A stretch of DNA of 64,000 nucleotides from Neokomagataea tanensis. GTDB lineage: Bacteria > Pseudomonadota > Alphaproteobacteria > Acetobacterales > Acetobacteraceae. The translations under genes were made by a program, and so were the position numbers. This document shows, piece by piece, positions 43,056-52,409 of the stretch. Below the pieces are notes generated by a model. That model searched no databases. It was given only the letters and a program-made list of their open reading frames with translations, and was not told the DNA's origin. Location: the NCBI RefSeq assembly GCF_006542335.1, contig NZ_CP032485.1:1560501-1624500 (forward strand), read 5' to 3'. Numbering within the stretch: the stretch's first letter is position 1; each line of letters begins with the position of its first letter.

Positions 43056-44882
43056 TTAAGCGGCAGAGTGCTCTGCATCTTCAAATGCGCCGGATAGCAG
43101 CATTGCTTTTGCTTTGGCACGGGTAAGCTTGCCGGAGGAGGTTTGGGGCAATGTGCGGGGGGGTACCAGAACAACGCGGACATCAACGCCATGATCACGA
43201 CGGAACAGCGATGTAAGGTCGTTCGTCAGGCGGTCGCGCATGGTTGGATCACTAGCGCGGCACTGCACGAGGGCAGTAATGGTTTCGCCTTCCTCACCAT
43301 CAATTGAAAAGACGGCGACATCGCGTGAGCGGAGGCTTTCGATAGCACTTTCGGCGGACCACTCAAGGTCTTGCGGCCAAATGTTGCGCCCATTGATAAT
43401 AATAAGATCCTTGGCGCGCCCTGTGATGATAATTTCACCATCCAGCATGTAGCCAAGGTCACCTGTGTTCAACCAGCCTTGTGCGTCCAGAACAGCATCT
43501 GTTTCGTCTTGGCGGCCAAAATACCCTACCATGAGGCTGGGCCCACGGACGTAAACGGTTCCGACGCGCCGGTCTGGGAGCGGGTTGCCGTGTTGGTCAC
43601 GTACTTCAATGGCATGTTCAGGCAGAGCGCGGCCACAGCGTACGAAGGTACGCAATGCATAAGACGGGTCGTTGCACTGCACAGCGATTCCCGTGCTTTC
43701 CAAGCGGCGCAGGTCTACGGTGTCGGTTTGGACGCCGTTATTCAGTGGGGCAAAACTAATGGCCAAAGTGGCTTCAGCCATGCCGTAGCTGGCGACAAAG
43801 GCTTTCCCGCTAAAACCATTTGCCGCGAAACGCTCTGAAAACTCTTCGAGGATGTGAGGGCGGATCATGTCGCCGCCAATTCCTGCAATGCGCCAGCGTG
43901 ACAGGTCCAACTCTGCAGCGCCGTTGCGGCGTGAGCAAAGCTCAAAGCCAAAGGATGGGCTGTAGGCGATGGTACCTTTATTGCGGCTGATGAGGTCAAG
44001 CCAGACATGCGGGCGCCGCGCGAATTCCCGCGTTGGAAGAAGGTCCACAGACAGCTGGCAGGTCATGGGCGTCAGGAAAAACCCGACGAGGCCCATGTCA
44101 TGATAGAGGGGGAGCCACGAAACGCAGCGATCATCTTCTGTATCAGACGAGGGGCGGACCTGCAGGCCATCGTGAGCGATAGCGCGAGCATTTGCCATAC
44201 CTGCTGTTTGGGTAACAGACACGCCCATAGGAAAGCGGGTGCTGCCAGAAGAGAACTGGAGATAAGAGAGACCGTCCGCTTTAATGGTCGGCAAGGAGAT
44301 CTCTGGAGCATCGTGCGCGCTGAGTTCGGCAGGGGAGCCGCCGAAAACGAGGTCCAGCCCGTCAATAATTTCAGTGGTCCAGCCACCGATCACATCCGGT
44401 ACGATGACGGCGCGTGCGCCCGCGCTGCTGATCATGCCGCGCAGGGTCGCGATGTAGCCGTCACGCCCGCCGAAGGCCACCGGGAGAGGCAACGGTGCAG
44501 GGACGAGGCCCGCATATTGGCAGCCGAAAAAAATGCGGGCGAAGTCACCGTCGCTTTCAGCCACGATGGCAACACGGTCGCCTTGTGTTAGCCCAAGGTT
44601 GAGCAGTCGGCGCGCCATGGCAACGGCCTGCACTCGGAGGGTACGGTACGGCAATGCCTCAAGCAGTTGCCCGCGTCCTGAGTATATGTTGAAGCCACTC
44701 TCGCCTTGTGCCGCATAGTCCAGAGCTGCAGGGAAGCTCGGGAAATCACCGTAGCGTCGGTCTATACCTGAGCGGCTCGGGGTGGGCTGTGCCGGTGTGG
44801 AAGGCTGGTGTGGTTGTTGGGTGGCTTCGGTCAAACCTGGACTCGCTTCTTTAGAAATGCCGGTTTCAGAAATGCCGGGCAT
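43056..44882 (-). CDS. Fatty acyl-AMP ligase / acyl-ACP synthetase
   Basis: This is a 608-residue adenylating enzyme of the FAAL type, which activates fatty acids and passes them to an ACP. After a Pro/Thr-rich lead (about 1-45) it has the core motifs 'LQFSSGSTRFPMGVSVT', 'SWLPLYHDMGLVGFFLTP', 'YGMAEATLAISF', 'LNTGDLGYM' and the C-terminal Lys motif 'PQTSSGKLTRAKAKAM'. The start overlaps the stop of the transferase gene by one base (TAATG). Together with ACP and SPT it should load the acyl chain used for sphingolipid synthesis. Confidence 0.9.
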   Translation of the reverse strand: MPGISETGISKEASPGLTEATQQPHQPSTPAQPTPSRSGIDRRYGDFPSFPAALDYAAQGESGFNIYSGRGQLLEALPYRTLRVQAVAMARRLLNLGLTQGDRVAIVAESDGDFARIFFGCQYAGLVPAPLPLPVAFGGRDGYIATLRGMISSAGARAVIVPDVIGGWTTEIIDGLDLVFGGSPAELSAHDAPEISLPTIKADGLSYLQFSSGSTRFPMGVSVTQTAGMANARAIAHDGLQVRPSSDTEDDRCVSWLPLYHDMGLVGFFLTPMTCQLSVDLLPTREFARRPHVWLDLISRNKGTIAYSPSFGFELCSRRNGAAELDLSRWRIAGIGGDMIRPHILEEFSERFAANGFSGKAFVASYGMAEATLAISFAPLNNGVQTDTVDLRRLESTGIAVQCNDPSYALRTFVRCGRALPEHAIEVRDQHGNPLPDRRVGTVYVRGPSLMVGYFGRQDETDAVLDAQGWLNTGDLGYMLDGEIIITGRAKDLIIINGRNIWPQDLEWSAESAIESLRSRDVAVFSIDGEEGETITALVQCRASDPTMRDRLTNDLTSLFRRDHGVDVRVVLVPPRTLPQTSSGKLTRAKAKAMLLSGAFEDAEHSAA

Positions 44883-46021
44883 TATACGGCTCGTTGCAAG
44901 AAGGCGACTATGGCGTCTGCCCCGATTGGAGCGGTTGCTTTGTCGCCGTGTGTTTCAAAAGTGTCATACAGATACTGACGCTGTGTCTCAAGAAACTCAG
45001 GATGCGTTCTGAAAGCGTGAGCAATAGACGCGTGAGGGTCGTCGAGGGTTTCTAACACAGGGCCAAGTGTCCATGACAAATAATTTGGATCGCTTCTCCA
45101 AGCAACATGGTGTGCATTCAGGAAGAGACAAGGCCTCGGTTTAAGGACAAATTCGGCAGCTTGGCTGGACACATCACCTATGTAGAGGTCTGCAGCCAAG
45201 GTGTAGGTCATGTCGATACTGCGTTGGCTGCCGGTGTCTATGATAAGGTGCGGAACGTTTCCGTAGCGGTTGCGCAGCCTTTCAGCGTCACGTCTATTGT
45301 TGTCGAAAAGTCGGAAATGTGGCGCGAAAACCACATTAAATTCATCTTGCCGTGCGAAATATTCGAGAAGTTTCTCGCCCATAATAGGCCAAGATGAAAA
45401 ACGTTTTACAAAATGGGGGTTGTAGAGCAGCGTCGGGCGCTGAGTTTCAAACAGTTTTGTGGGCTTGTTTTGTAGCCGTTTCACTATGTCAAATTTGCCA
45501 TATACTCCACGGCAATAATCGCCGGGCCGGGCTATGCCTTCGGCAAGCATGCGTTGTTCGACCTTCTGCCCGGGCAGAAGAAGGAAGTCGAATTTTTTCA
45601 AATGTTGAGCGAAGCCTATTGCGCGATCGCCGGCTCCGTGCCCAGTCCACACCATGCGTGGTTTTTTCACGCCCATGTGCCGCAGGTAAAGTGATGTTGC
45701 CTCAGGCACAATAATGGCATCGAAAGTATTGAGATAGTGGCGGGAGCGGAAGAGGCCGTAAAGACGGTCAATGACGCGTAGGCCACGTGTTTCTATGCGC
45801 TCGCGGTGGCGTGGGGAAAGCGGCAGCAGCGTGAGGCGAGGGCGGGATTCCGGGTAAAGCTGCGCGATGAATTGTGCCAGCTTGAAATGGCCCGGTGTGA
45901 GGCACGCAATATCGACGGAGATGTTTGGGTGCCGCGCTGCCAGCTCAAATGCGATGGGGAGTGCGTGTAGCGCTTGGTGTTGTTGCGCTATGAGCGGGAA
46001 AACGACCTTTTTATCAGGCAT
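44882..46021 (-). CDS. CDP-glycerol glycerophosphotransferase-like enzyme
   Basis: This is a 379-residue protein with a GT-B-like fold. 'PRMVWTGHGAGDRAIGF', 'RPTLLYNPHFVKRFSSWP', 'NVVFAPHFRLFDNN' and 'ADLYIGDVSSQAAEFVLKPRPCLFLN' resemble the CDP-glycerol:poly(glycerophosphate) glycerophosphotransferase (TagF-like) family. I infer that it adds a glycerophosphate or sugar-type group, perhaps to a sphingolipid, because it is tightly packed between the flippase and the acyl-AMP ligase. It overlaps the flippase stop by eight bases. The acceptor and donor are unknown. Confidence 0.72.
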   Translation of the reverse strand: MPDKKVVFPLIAQQHQALHALPIAFELAARHPNISVDIACLTPGHFKLAQFIAQLYPESRPRLTLLPLSPRHRERIETRGLRVIDRLYGLFRSRHYLNTFDAIIVPEATSLYLRHMGVKKPRMVWTGHGAGDRAIGFAQHLKKFDFLLLPGQKVEQRMLAEGIARPGDYCRGVYGKFDIVKRLQNKPTKLFETQRPTLLYNPHFVKRFSSWPIMGEKLLEYFARQDEFNVVFAPHFRLFDNNRRDAERLRNRYGNVPHLIIDTGSQRSIDMTYTLAADLYIGDVSSQAAEFVLKPRPCLFLNAHHVAWRSDPNYLSWTLGPVLETLDDPHASIAHAFRTHPEFLETQRQYLYDTFETHGDKATAPIGADAIVAFLQRAV

Positions 46022-47414
46022 TTATTTTGCCCGTCTTTGTGTGCAGCGGCGTACGGAGGACGAATACGAGCTGAATACAAATGAGCAAAGTGACGCCGGC
46101 GAGAGTGGTGGGGCCGACGCCATTCAGGCCGTATTTTTGCACAACCAATATAAGGCCGGGCAAGAAAAGGATGCATTCTAGGCAGCGGGCGATAATGGCT
46201 GCGTCAGAGCGGTCAATGGTAAAGAGAAGTGGCTCAAGGGGAAGTCCCCATACAGTCACGACCTCGGCTGCCAGCAGCCACAGTGTGACGGGTAAGGTTT
46301 CAATCGCGCCACTCGGGCCGATGTAGAGGCGCAAAAGGGGCTCGCCAGCAAAAAATGTTATGAGGAGCAATGCGGTGCCGATGGCACCTGCGGTCAGCGC
46401 AACCTGCACCGTGAGGCGCCTGAGACGTGACATGGCGCGGTCTCGCCACAAGCGGGCCATTTCTGGGTAGACTGTGGTTTGAATGAGGGTTGCGGGCTTG
46501 GCTATTCCAGCGGCTATCTGGCTGGCGATGCGGTAATACCCGGCGCTGGCTGGCCCGACAAATGCCCCTACTACCAGTGTGCCGATATGCCCAAAGGCGA
46601 GAGCCAGCGTTGAATTGATGTTCGTAGAAAAAACAAAGCGCCACAAACGCGGATAATTGCGCGAAAAGCGGCGATGGGCGAGATCACATACTACACTGTA
46701 AAATGCTTCCCTGAAGCCAATATGCGTTTCTCTGCGGATCATTTCGCTGAGGGCCATGAAAGAGATCGTTGCCCATGCTGCGACTTCGGCTAGGAACCAA
46801 ACAGCAGCCAAGAAGGCCACGGATGGGCCTGCCAGAAGCATGGCAGCCGTGCCAATGACACGGATAAATGTCGCGACTGTCCCCTGAACGGCTAGCAGGT
46901 CATAGCGGTTGAAAACGCGTAGAAGACCCGTAGGCGTGGCGGAAGCCATAAATAAAATGGAAAAGCAGTACAGAATACCAATCCGATGGATTTCAGGAGG
47001 CCATCCGAGGGAGTGCATTGCAAAGACGCTTATCATGACGCCGATGACTAGCCCGGCAATGCCGCCGCTTATATCGAGTAAAAGACTAAAAGCGACGATG
47101 CGTTGAAACTCACGCCGGTTCCCATCCGTTAAAGGGCGCAGACCGTATTGCAGAACTGTTTGCCAAGACTGAAAGTCAACAACGTCACCAATCGTTCGGG
47201 CGAAGGCGTACATCATGGCGATCAGGCCGAAGCCGTAACTGCCAAGCAAGTGCGTAGCGAGGCCTATATGTACAAGGCTCAACGGTGCATTAACTGCACG
47301 GCCGCCAAGTAGTACACCGAGATTACGCATGACACGGCGGACGCCACCCGGCTTGAGCGATTGTGTTGGGAGGTTGGACTCCGGCATCAGTAGGGCGAAA
47401 CTTTCATAAAACAT
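46014..47414 (-). CDS. Polysaccharide-synthase/Wzx-type flippase
   Basis: This is a 466-residue membrane protein of the MOP superfamily with about 12-14 spans, of the oligosaccharide or lipid-linked flippase group. A cytoplasmic start of about 35 residues is followed by 'VLLGGRAVNAPLSLVHIGLATHLLGSYGFGLIAMM'. Two starts compete (47414 and 47387), and neither has a strong ribosome site. As the first gene in an operon with the transferase and SPT module it could move a decorated sphingolipid or a lipid-linked glycan across the membrane. This is inference. Confidence 0.82.
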   Translation of the reverse strand: MFYESFALLMPESNLPTQSLKPGGVRRVMRNLGVLLGGRAVNAPLSLVHIGLATHLLGSYGFGLIAMMYAFARTIGDVVDFQSWQTVLQYGLRPLTDGNRREFQRIVAFSLLLDISGGIAGLVIGVMISVFAMHSLGWPPEIHRIGILYCFSILFMASATPTGLLRVFNRYDLLAVQGTVATFIRVIGTAAMLLAGPSVAFLAAVWFLAEVAAWATISFMALSEMIRRETHIGFREAFYSVVCDLAHRRFSRNYPRLWRFVFSTNINSTLALAFGHIGTLVVGAFVGPASAGYYRIASQIAAGIAKPATLIQTTVYPEMARLWRDRAMSRLRRLTVQVALTAGAIGTALLLITFFAGEPLLRLYIGPSGAIETLPVTLWLLAAEVVTVWGLPLEPLLFTIDRSDAAIIARCLECILFLPGLILVVQKYGLNGVGPTTLAGVTLLICIQLVFVLRTPLHTKTGKINA

Positions 47415-47555
47415 CGGCCATCACAATGATGGATGGCACCATATATAGGGACGCCGAGAAGAATCGAAACGGGGTGGACCGAAGCAATATTGCATTTTCG
47501 CGGCAAGTCGGTACCGATGACAATCTAATGTATTTTTCGCTTTGGTTCTACATTC

Positions 47556-48668
47556 ATGCTCGCATCTGCCCCAAAAGACCATCGGCTTCTACCTCCCGCA
47601 CAGGCTATGGCAGGGGCTTGGCTCACCATTGACCGTGGTGTCCTCGCTGATAATTATCGCCACCTTGATGCATTGTCGGGTGATGCGGAATGCGCTGCGG
47701 TTATCAAGGCTGACGGGTACGGGTTGGGTGCGGAGCAGATTGCTCCTACGCTTTATGAGGCGGGCGCAAAGACCTTTTTTGTGGCGCATCTGGTAGAGGG
47801 AATTCGCCTGCGGCCGGTTGTGCCCGAAGCGCGTATCTTCGTTTTGCACGGCTTCATGCCCGGCTGCGCCAAGCTACTACATGAACATAATTTGATTCCG
47901 GCGTTGAACGACGTCGCACAAGTTCGTGAATGGGCCGCATTGGGGGCGGATCACGGGCAGGCCTTGCCGTGTGCTGTTCAAGTAGATAGCGGCATGTCTC
48001 GCTTTGGCTTGTCTGCGGAAGATATTGCAGAGGAAGGCCTTTTTGATGGTGTTGCGCCCTGTCTGGTGATGAGTCATCTGGCGTGTGCAGACACACCTGA
48101 AAATCCGGCCAATGCGGCTCAACGGCAGAATTTTCTGGCGATGGCCGAGTATTTTCCAGGTGTTCCACGCTCATTGGCTGCGTCTTCAGGCATTTTCCTT
48201 GGGCCAGATTACCATTTTGAATTGGTACGGCCCGGAGCGGCTTTATATGGTGTCGCACCCAATGATGATACGCCGTCGTTAGGGCAGGTTGCTCGGCTAA
48301 TGGCTCGGATTACGCAAATCCGGACGGTCCCTGCGGGTGGGCGTATCGGTTATGGCCTGACATGGGAGGCTCAAAGGCCGACACGCGTCGCTACGCTTGG
48401 CATTGGCTATGCTGATGGTTTCTTCCGCGCGCAGGCAGGTAGCGCGGCTGTCTGGTATGGCGAGCAGCGACTGCCTTTGCTGGGACGTGTTTCGATGGAT
48501 AGTATCTCGGTCGATTTGACCAATGCGCCAGTAGATTTAGAGCCGGGCGATGTTGTTACTGTACTGGGTGCACAGCAGAGCGTGGATGCACTCGCCGCGA
48601 GTGGTAAAACAATTGGCTATGAAATTCTAACGTCTCTTGGTGCGCGGTTTTATCGCGTTTACCTTTAA
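47556..48668 (+). CDS. alr: Alanine racemase
   Basis: Alr makes D-alanine for peptidoglycan. The 370-residue PLP protein has the PLP Lys in 'AAVIKADGYGLGAEQIAPTL', 'QVDSGMSRFGLS', 'ASSGIFLGPDYHFELVRPGAALYG' and the C-terminal catalytic Tyr region 'GGRIGYGLTWEA' plus 'LLGRVSMDSISVDLTN'. The ATG at 47556 lacks a clear ribosome site. An internal ATG at 47607 directly before 'AGAWLTIDRGVLADNYRHL' is a good alternative. It is divergent from the flippase operon. Confidence 0.95.
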   Translation: MLASAPKDHRLLPPAQAMAGAWLTIDRGVLADNYRHLDALSGDAECAAVIKADGYGLGAEQIAPTLYEAGAKTFFVAHLVEGIRLRPVVPEARIFVLHGFMPGCAKLLHEHNLIPALNDVAQVREWAALGADHGQALPCAVQVDSGMSRFGLSAEDIAEEGLFDGVAPCLVMSHLACADTPENPANAAQRQNFLAMAEYFPGVPRSLAASSGIFLGPDYHFELVRPGAALYGVAPNDDTPSLGQVARLMARITQIRTVPAGGRIGYGLTWEAQRPTRVATLGIGYADGFFRAQAGSAAVWYGEQRLPLLGRVSMDSISVDLTNAPVDLEPGDVVTVLGAQQSVDALAASGKTIGYEILTSLGARFYRVYL

Positions 48669-48675
48669 GCGTTTT

Positions 48676-48713
48676 CAAGCGCGGCATAGCTGTGGGAGCG
48701 TGTGCCGCGCTTG
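48676..48713. terminator. Hairpin between convergent alr and receptor genes
   Basis: CAAGCGCGGCA (48676-48686) and TGCCGCGCTTG (48703-48713) form a perfect 11-bp stem in the 54-base convergent gap. No U-tract follows on either strand, but the position suggests termination or 3'-end protection for both genes. Confidence 0.5.
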
Positions 48714-48722
48714 GACGATTGA

Positions 48723-51173
48723 TTAGAACGATACGTCGACTTGACCGCCAAATTGGCGCGCTTCGTTGATGTAGCCTTGTATGCCGGTTGTTACGTTCAA
48801 AGTCTGGTCATACACGTATTGCTTGTTAAAGAGGTTGCGGGTCCAGACGGAGAATGTTGCACTCGCGGAGCTGTTGGCAACTTTGACATGGGCAATAGCT
48901 ATGCGGCCGTTAACGATCAGGCCGCTATTGCCTTTGGGTTGGTAGACATTGCGCGGGTTGTTTGGGCCAATATACACAGGGTCTGTCGAGCTGGAGTAGA
49001 AGCCGGAATTGATGTTGCCATCAAGATGGGCAAGCAAGGTAAACTTCTCAAATGGCCGAGTATAGTTGATTTGCGCGCTGCCGGAATGTGCCGGCGTAAC
49101 GACCTGATAAATAGGCACTAAAGTTGAAAGAATGGTGCCATTCGCATTGGGGTAAGGGTTGGCAGTAGGCGGGATATGGACGTGGTTATATGCGTAAGAA
49201 AGTCCGATCTCGACGCCTTTATATGGAATAAAGGTCAACTCTGCTTCGGTTCCGCTGACATTGCCATCGCCGGGCGCGTTGAAGGTTGAAATTGTTGTCC
49301 GGTTTGTCCGCTGATTGCCCAACTGGTAAGGGCGCTGGAAGTCGACCTGGATGTCCTTGTAAATGCCGTAATAGCCTGTGGCATTGAAGCGAACATGGTG
49401 GTTGAAAAACTCTGATTTAAAGCCGCCTTCAAACATGGATATCGTTTCGGGGGCGAAGGCGTCGTAATTTTGGGAGCGAGAGTTTGCACCACCAGATTTA
49501 TAGCCAGTGCTCCATTTTACGTAAGTGTAAATGTTTTTTGCAGCGTCGAAGCCGAGGTTGACCATGGGGTCAACGCGCGACCAGCTTGCCTCGAGCGGGA
49601 TTGCGCCGCTGACGTTGTTACGGTTGACCGGAAGTGCTCCGTTAACGGTCAGCAGATGTCCGTCTTTTGAGTCACGGGACCAGCGTAGACCGCCAGTGAG
49701 GTGAAATCTTTCGCTCAAGATGGATGGTGTATAAGTAGCCTGCCCATAAACACCGAGGCTGGCTGTATTTACCCGGCTGGCGCGATCGATCCGCTGGAGT
49801 GCATAATTTGTGTATGCAGGGCCGGTGAGTAGTTGATACGCGCTGCCAGCGGCGTTTGTGAATTGATTGGTGTAGAAGGCTTGTGCGTTGTCGCTAACGG
49901 TCTCATGGTAATAGAGGAAGCCGCCGACATAGCGCAGGTGCGGAAGGTCACCGATAGCCTGTATTTCTTGGCTGATTTGGTGCTGTTTGAATGCCGCTAA
50001 ACTATAACGGCTAAATGTATAGTTGGTAAAATCGCCGCTCGTATTCGACATGCTGGAAGATACGGCAGCATTATCATATTGAGATTGTGAGAGTTCGCGG
50101 TAAGCGGTAATGGATTTTAATGTCAGGTATTTAGGGAGTGCTTGCCATTCTGCTGTGAAGCGATGGCCGTTACTTTTGCCGACACTAGGTTGTTCGGGTG
50201 TGCCAACGGCAGACCGTTTAACGCGCGATGTCTCTAAAATTCCTAAAGCCGCCTGCTTGTTCGTACCATTAGCAAGGTGTTGGCTGTAGATTGATGTCGT
50301 GCTGTCGTAGTTGTTGTCGTAGGCGTAATCAGCGCTAAAAGTGGATGTTGGGCGCCACAGTGCTTCGACACGAACACCGCGCCGGTCGTACTGATTGAAG
50401 CCACTGGCACCGGAGAGTGGGTTTTCGGTTAGAGGATCCCGGTGTGCGGTCATAGCATCAATTTTAACGGCTATATCGTGGAAAGCCGGAAGATCGACGT
50501 GGAGTTCGCCTAAGTTGCTGCCGTAATTGCCGATACTGCCGCTGGTACGAACTTTAAATTTACCAGAAGGCCGGCGTGTGATGATATTGAGAGCGCCGCC
50601 TTCAGTGTTCCGGCCGAACAAAGTCCCTTGCGGTCCCTTGAGGACTTCAATGCTTGCGACATCTAGCATCGCTGCGCCAAGACCTTGGGGGCGGCCGAAA
50701 TACACGCCGTCAATATAAACGCCAACGCCTTGGTCTCGTGCTGGCTGGTTGCTATCACCCAGCACGCCAACGCCACGGATATTTACAATCAGGGCGGAGC
50801 TACGTCCGGCGAAGGGTTCGATGTGCAGGGAGGGAATGGAGCCATCTGCTAGATTTACAAGTGAAATGATGTGTCGGTCAGCAAGCCCTTTGGCGTTCAT
50901 CACAGAAATGGAAATGGGTGTTTTTTGTAAATTTTCAGGTCGCTTTTGGGCAGTGACAACAATGTCCTCTAGTCCGCCATTATGCGATTTTGCCGGTGCG
51001 TGCGCGGCATTGGCTTTTTTCGGTAATGGCATTCTATTTGGAGGGGCGGCCGGAGATTTATTAGAGTATCCTGTATGTGTTGTGTGGTTTTTTTTCACCT
51101 TATCCTGAGCATTTGATATATTTATAGTAAATGACAGGGCTGTAGATAAAAGTAATATAGATGTTTTTTTCAT
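48723..51173 (-). CDS. TonB-dependent receptor (siderophore-type)
   Basis: This is an 816-residue outer-membrane receptor. A signal peptide (about 1-22, 'LLLSTALSFTINISNAQD') is followed by a low-complexity basic/Pro stretch and a TonB-box-like segment 'LEDIVVTAQKRPENLQKTPISISVMNA'. The plug carries 'GVYIDGVYFGRPQGLGAAMLDVASIEVLKGPQGTLFGRNTEGGALNI'. The barrel ends in 'GGQVDVSF' (terminal Phe). The plug pattern 'VVTAQKR...LQ..P.S' is typical of FyuA/IroN-like and Sphingomonas-type receptors. The ligand is unknown, and no siderophore gene lies nearby. The upstream region is AT-rich. Confidence 0.9.
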   Translation of the reverse strand: MKKTSILLLSTALSFTINISNAQDKVKKNHTTHTGYSNKSPAAPPNRMPLPKKANAAHAPAKSHNGGLEDIVVTAQKRPENLQKTPISISVMNAKGLADRHIISLVNLADGSIPSLHIEPFAGRSSALIVNIRGVGVLGDSNQPARDQGVGVYIDGVYFGRPQGLGAAMLDVASIEVLKGPQGTLFGRNTEGGALNIITRRPSGKFKVRTSGSIGNYGSNLGELHVDLPAFHDIAVKIDAMTAHRDPLTENPLSGASGFNQYDRRGVRVEALWRPTSTFSADYAYDNNYDSTTSIYSQHLANGTNKQAALGILETSRVKRSAVGTPEQPSVGKSNGHRFTAEWQALPKYLTLKSITAYRELSQSQYDNAAVSSSMSNTSGDFTNYTFSRYSLAAFKQHQISQEIQAIGDLPHLRYVGGFLYYHETVSDNAQAFYTNQFTNAAGSAYQLLTGPAYTNYALQRIDRASRVNTASLGVYGQATYTPSILSERFHLTGGLRWSRDSKDGHLLTVNGALPVNRNNVSGAIPLEASWSRVDPMVNLGFDAAKNIYTYVKWSTGYKSGGANSRSQNYDAFAPETISMFEGGFKSEFFNHHVRFNATGYYGIYKDIQVDFQRPYQLGNQRTNRTTISTFNAPGDGNVSGTEAELTFIPYKGVEIGLSYAYNHVHIPPTANPYPNANGTILSTLVPIYQVVTPAHSGSAQINYTRPFEKFTLLAHLDGNINSGFYSSSTDPVYIGPNNPRNVYQPKGNSGLIVNGRIAIAHVKVANSSASATFSVWTRNLFNKQYVYDQTLNVTTGIQGYINEARQFGGQVDVSF

Positions 51174-51420
51174 TTCTAAGCCAAATTATTGAGGTTATTT
51201 AAGGTATGGCTAGAGTTTTTACTTATAAATATAAGTAAATTTAATCTAAATCCATATTAATACTGATGATTGAAATATTTCATAATTTTAAAAAAAACAA
51301 TATGACATTATGTGAAGGTTTTATGGAACACCCTCCCGGCCTGACATGGCAGGGGCGTCGGGAGAGGTTTGTCTCGCTGCATTTAAATATGCTGCGGTTC
51401 GTGTTTATTTGGGATTTTTA

Positions 51421-51460
51421 CGTCTTTGAGTAATATAATTGGTTATATCACTCAAAGACG
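51421..51460. promoter_or_regulatory. Long hairpin after the GT2 gene
   Basis: CGTCTTTGAGT (51421-51431) pairs with ACTCAAAGACG (51450-51460), and ATATAA pairs with TTATAT inside around a TTGG loop. That gives 17 base pairs with one mismatch. No T-run follows on the minus strand. It could terminate the GT2 gene, or be a dyad binding site in the region upstream of the receptor gene. Confidence 0.5.
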
Positions 51461-51467
51461 ACAGGTA

Positions 51468-52409
51468 TTAAGAGCGCGGTGAGGAGCGATAAGATAGATA
51501 AATTAAACGCTTTTGTTCTTTTCTAGCTAATGTAACACTATTGAGTATTAGTCCGCAGGTCAGAGACAGTGCCGCGAGAATGATCAGCCCCGTTGACAAA
51601 AGAGCCGTCGGCAATCGTGGAACGAGGCCGATTTTGAGGTAGGTGATAATGACAGGGGTACCGAGAATTAGCGCTAAAAGTATAAGAAAAGAGCTGATCC
51701 CTGTGAAGAAAGAGAGTGGTCTTTCCTGTTTCACGAGCTCAACAATAGTTTTTAAAATACGAATTCCATCATAATAGGTGCGTAGTTTGGAGTTCGACCC
51801 GGGTGGTCGTTCTATATAGCGTGTTTTTACTTCGCTAATAGGCATATTTAGTTCAAGGGCATGTACAGTTAGCTCTGTTTCGGTTTCAAAGCCGGAAGAG
51901 AGGGCTGGGAATGATTTCACAAACCGCCGTGAAAATACGCGATAGCCAGAGAGCATATCGGTCAGACGACGGCCAAAAACCAGCGTGACCATGCCGGTCA
52001 AAACGCGATTACCGAGAACATGTCCGCGCCGATAAGCTGCTGTTCGGTCTGTCACTCGTGCAGCATTGACCATGTCCAAACCGTTTTGTTGCGCATGCTC
52101 AAGTAGCTTTGGGGCTGCTGCGGCTTCGTAAGTCGCATCACCGTCAACGAGAATATAGTAATCGGCTTCAATGTCAGCGAACATCCGGCGGATGACATGA
52201 CCTTTGCCTTGCAGGGTTTCGGTGCGGACAATAGCCCCTGCGGATTGCGCGACGGCCACTGTGTTATCGCTTGAGTTGTTGTCGTAAACGTAGATCGGCG
52301 TCTCAGGAAGGGCCGCGCGAAATTCGCTGACGACTTGCCCAATGGCCACCTCCTCGTTGTAGCAGGGAATAATGACGACGGCGGTAGGGTGCGACATGAT
52401 GTGGCTCAT
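51468..52409 (-). CDS. GT2 glycosyltransferase with C-terminal membrane spans
   Basis: This is a 313-residue GT-A glycosyltransferase of the GT2 family. The catalytic domain has 'VVIIPCYNEEVAIGQVVSEFR', 'YVYDNNSSDNTV' and the DxD 'YYILVDGDATYE'. 'LSGYRVFSRRFVKSFPALSSGFETETELTVHALEL' comes next, and two C-terminal spans (about 240-300) follow. This layout suits a DPM1- or ArnC-like enzyme that makes a polyprenyl-phosphate sugar. The donor is unknown. It overlaps the HD gene stop/start by four bases, so they are probably co-transcribed. Confidence 0.85.
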   Translation of the reverse strand: MSHIMSHPTAVVIIPCYNEEVAIGQVVSEFRAALPETPIYVYDNNSSDNTVAVAQSAGAIVRTETLQGKGHVIRRMFADIEADYYILVDGDATYEAAAAPKLLEHAQQNGLDMVNAARVTDRTAAYRRGHVLGNRVLTGMVTLVFGRRLTDMLSGYRVFSRRFVKSFPALSSGFETETELTVHALELNMPISEVKTRYIERPPGSNSKLRTYYDGIRILKTIVELVKQERPLSFFTGISSFLILLALILGTPVIITYLKIGLVPRLPTALLSTGLIILAALSLTCGLILNSVTLARKEQKRLIYLSYRSSPRS

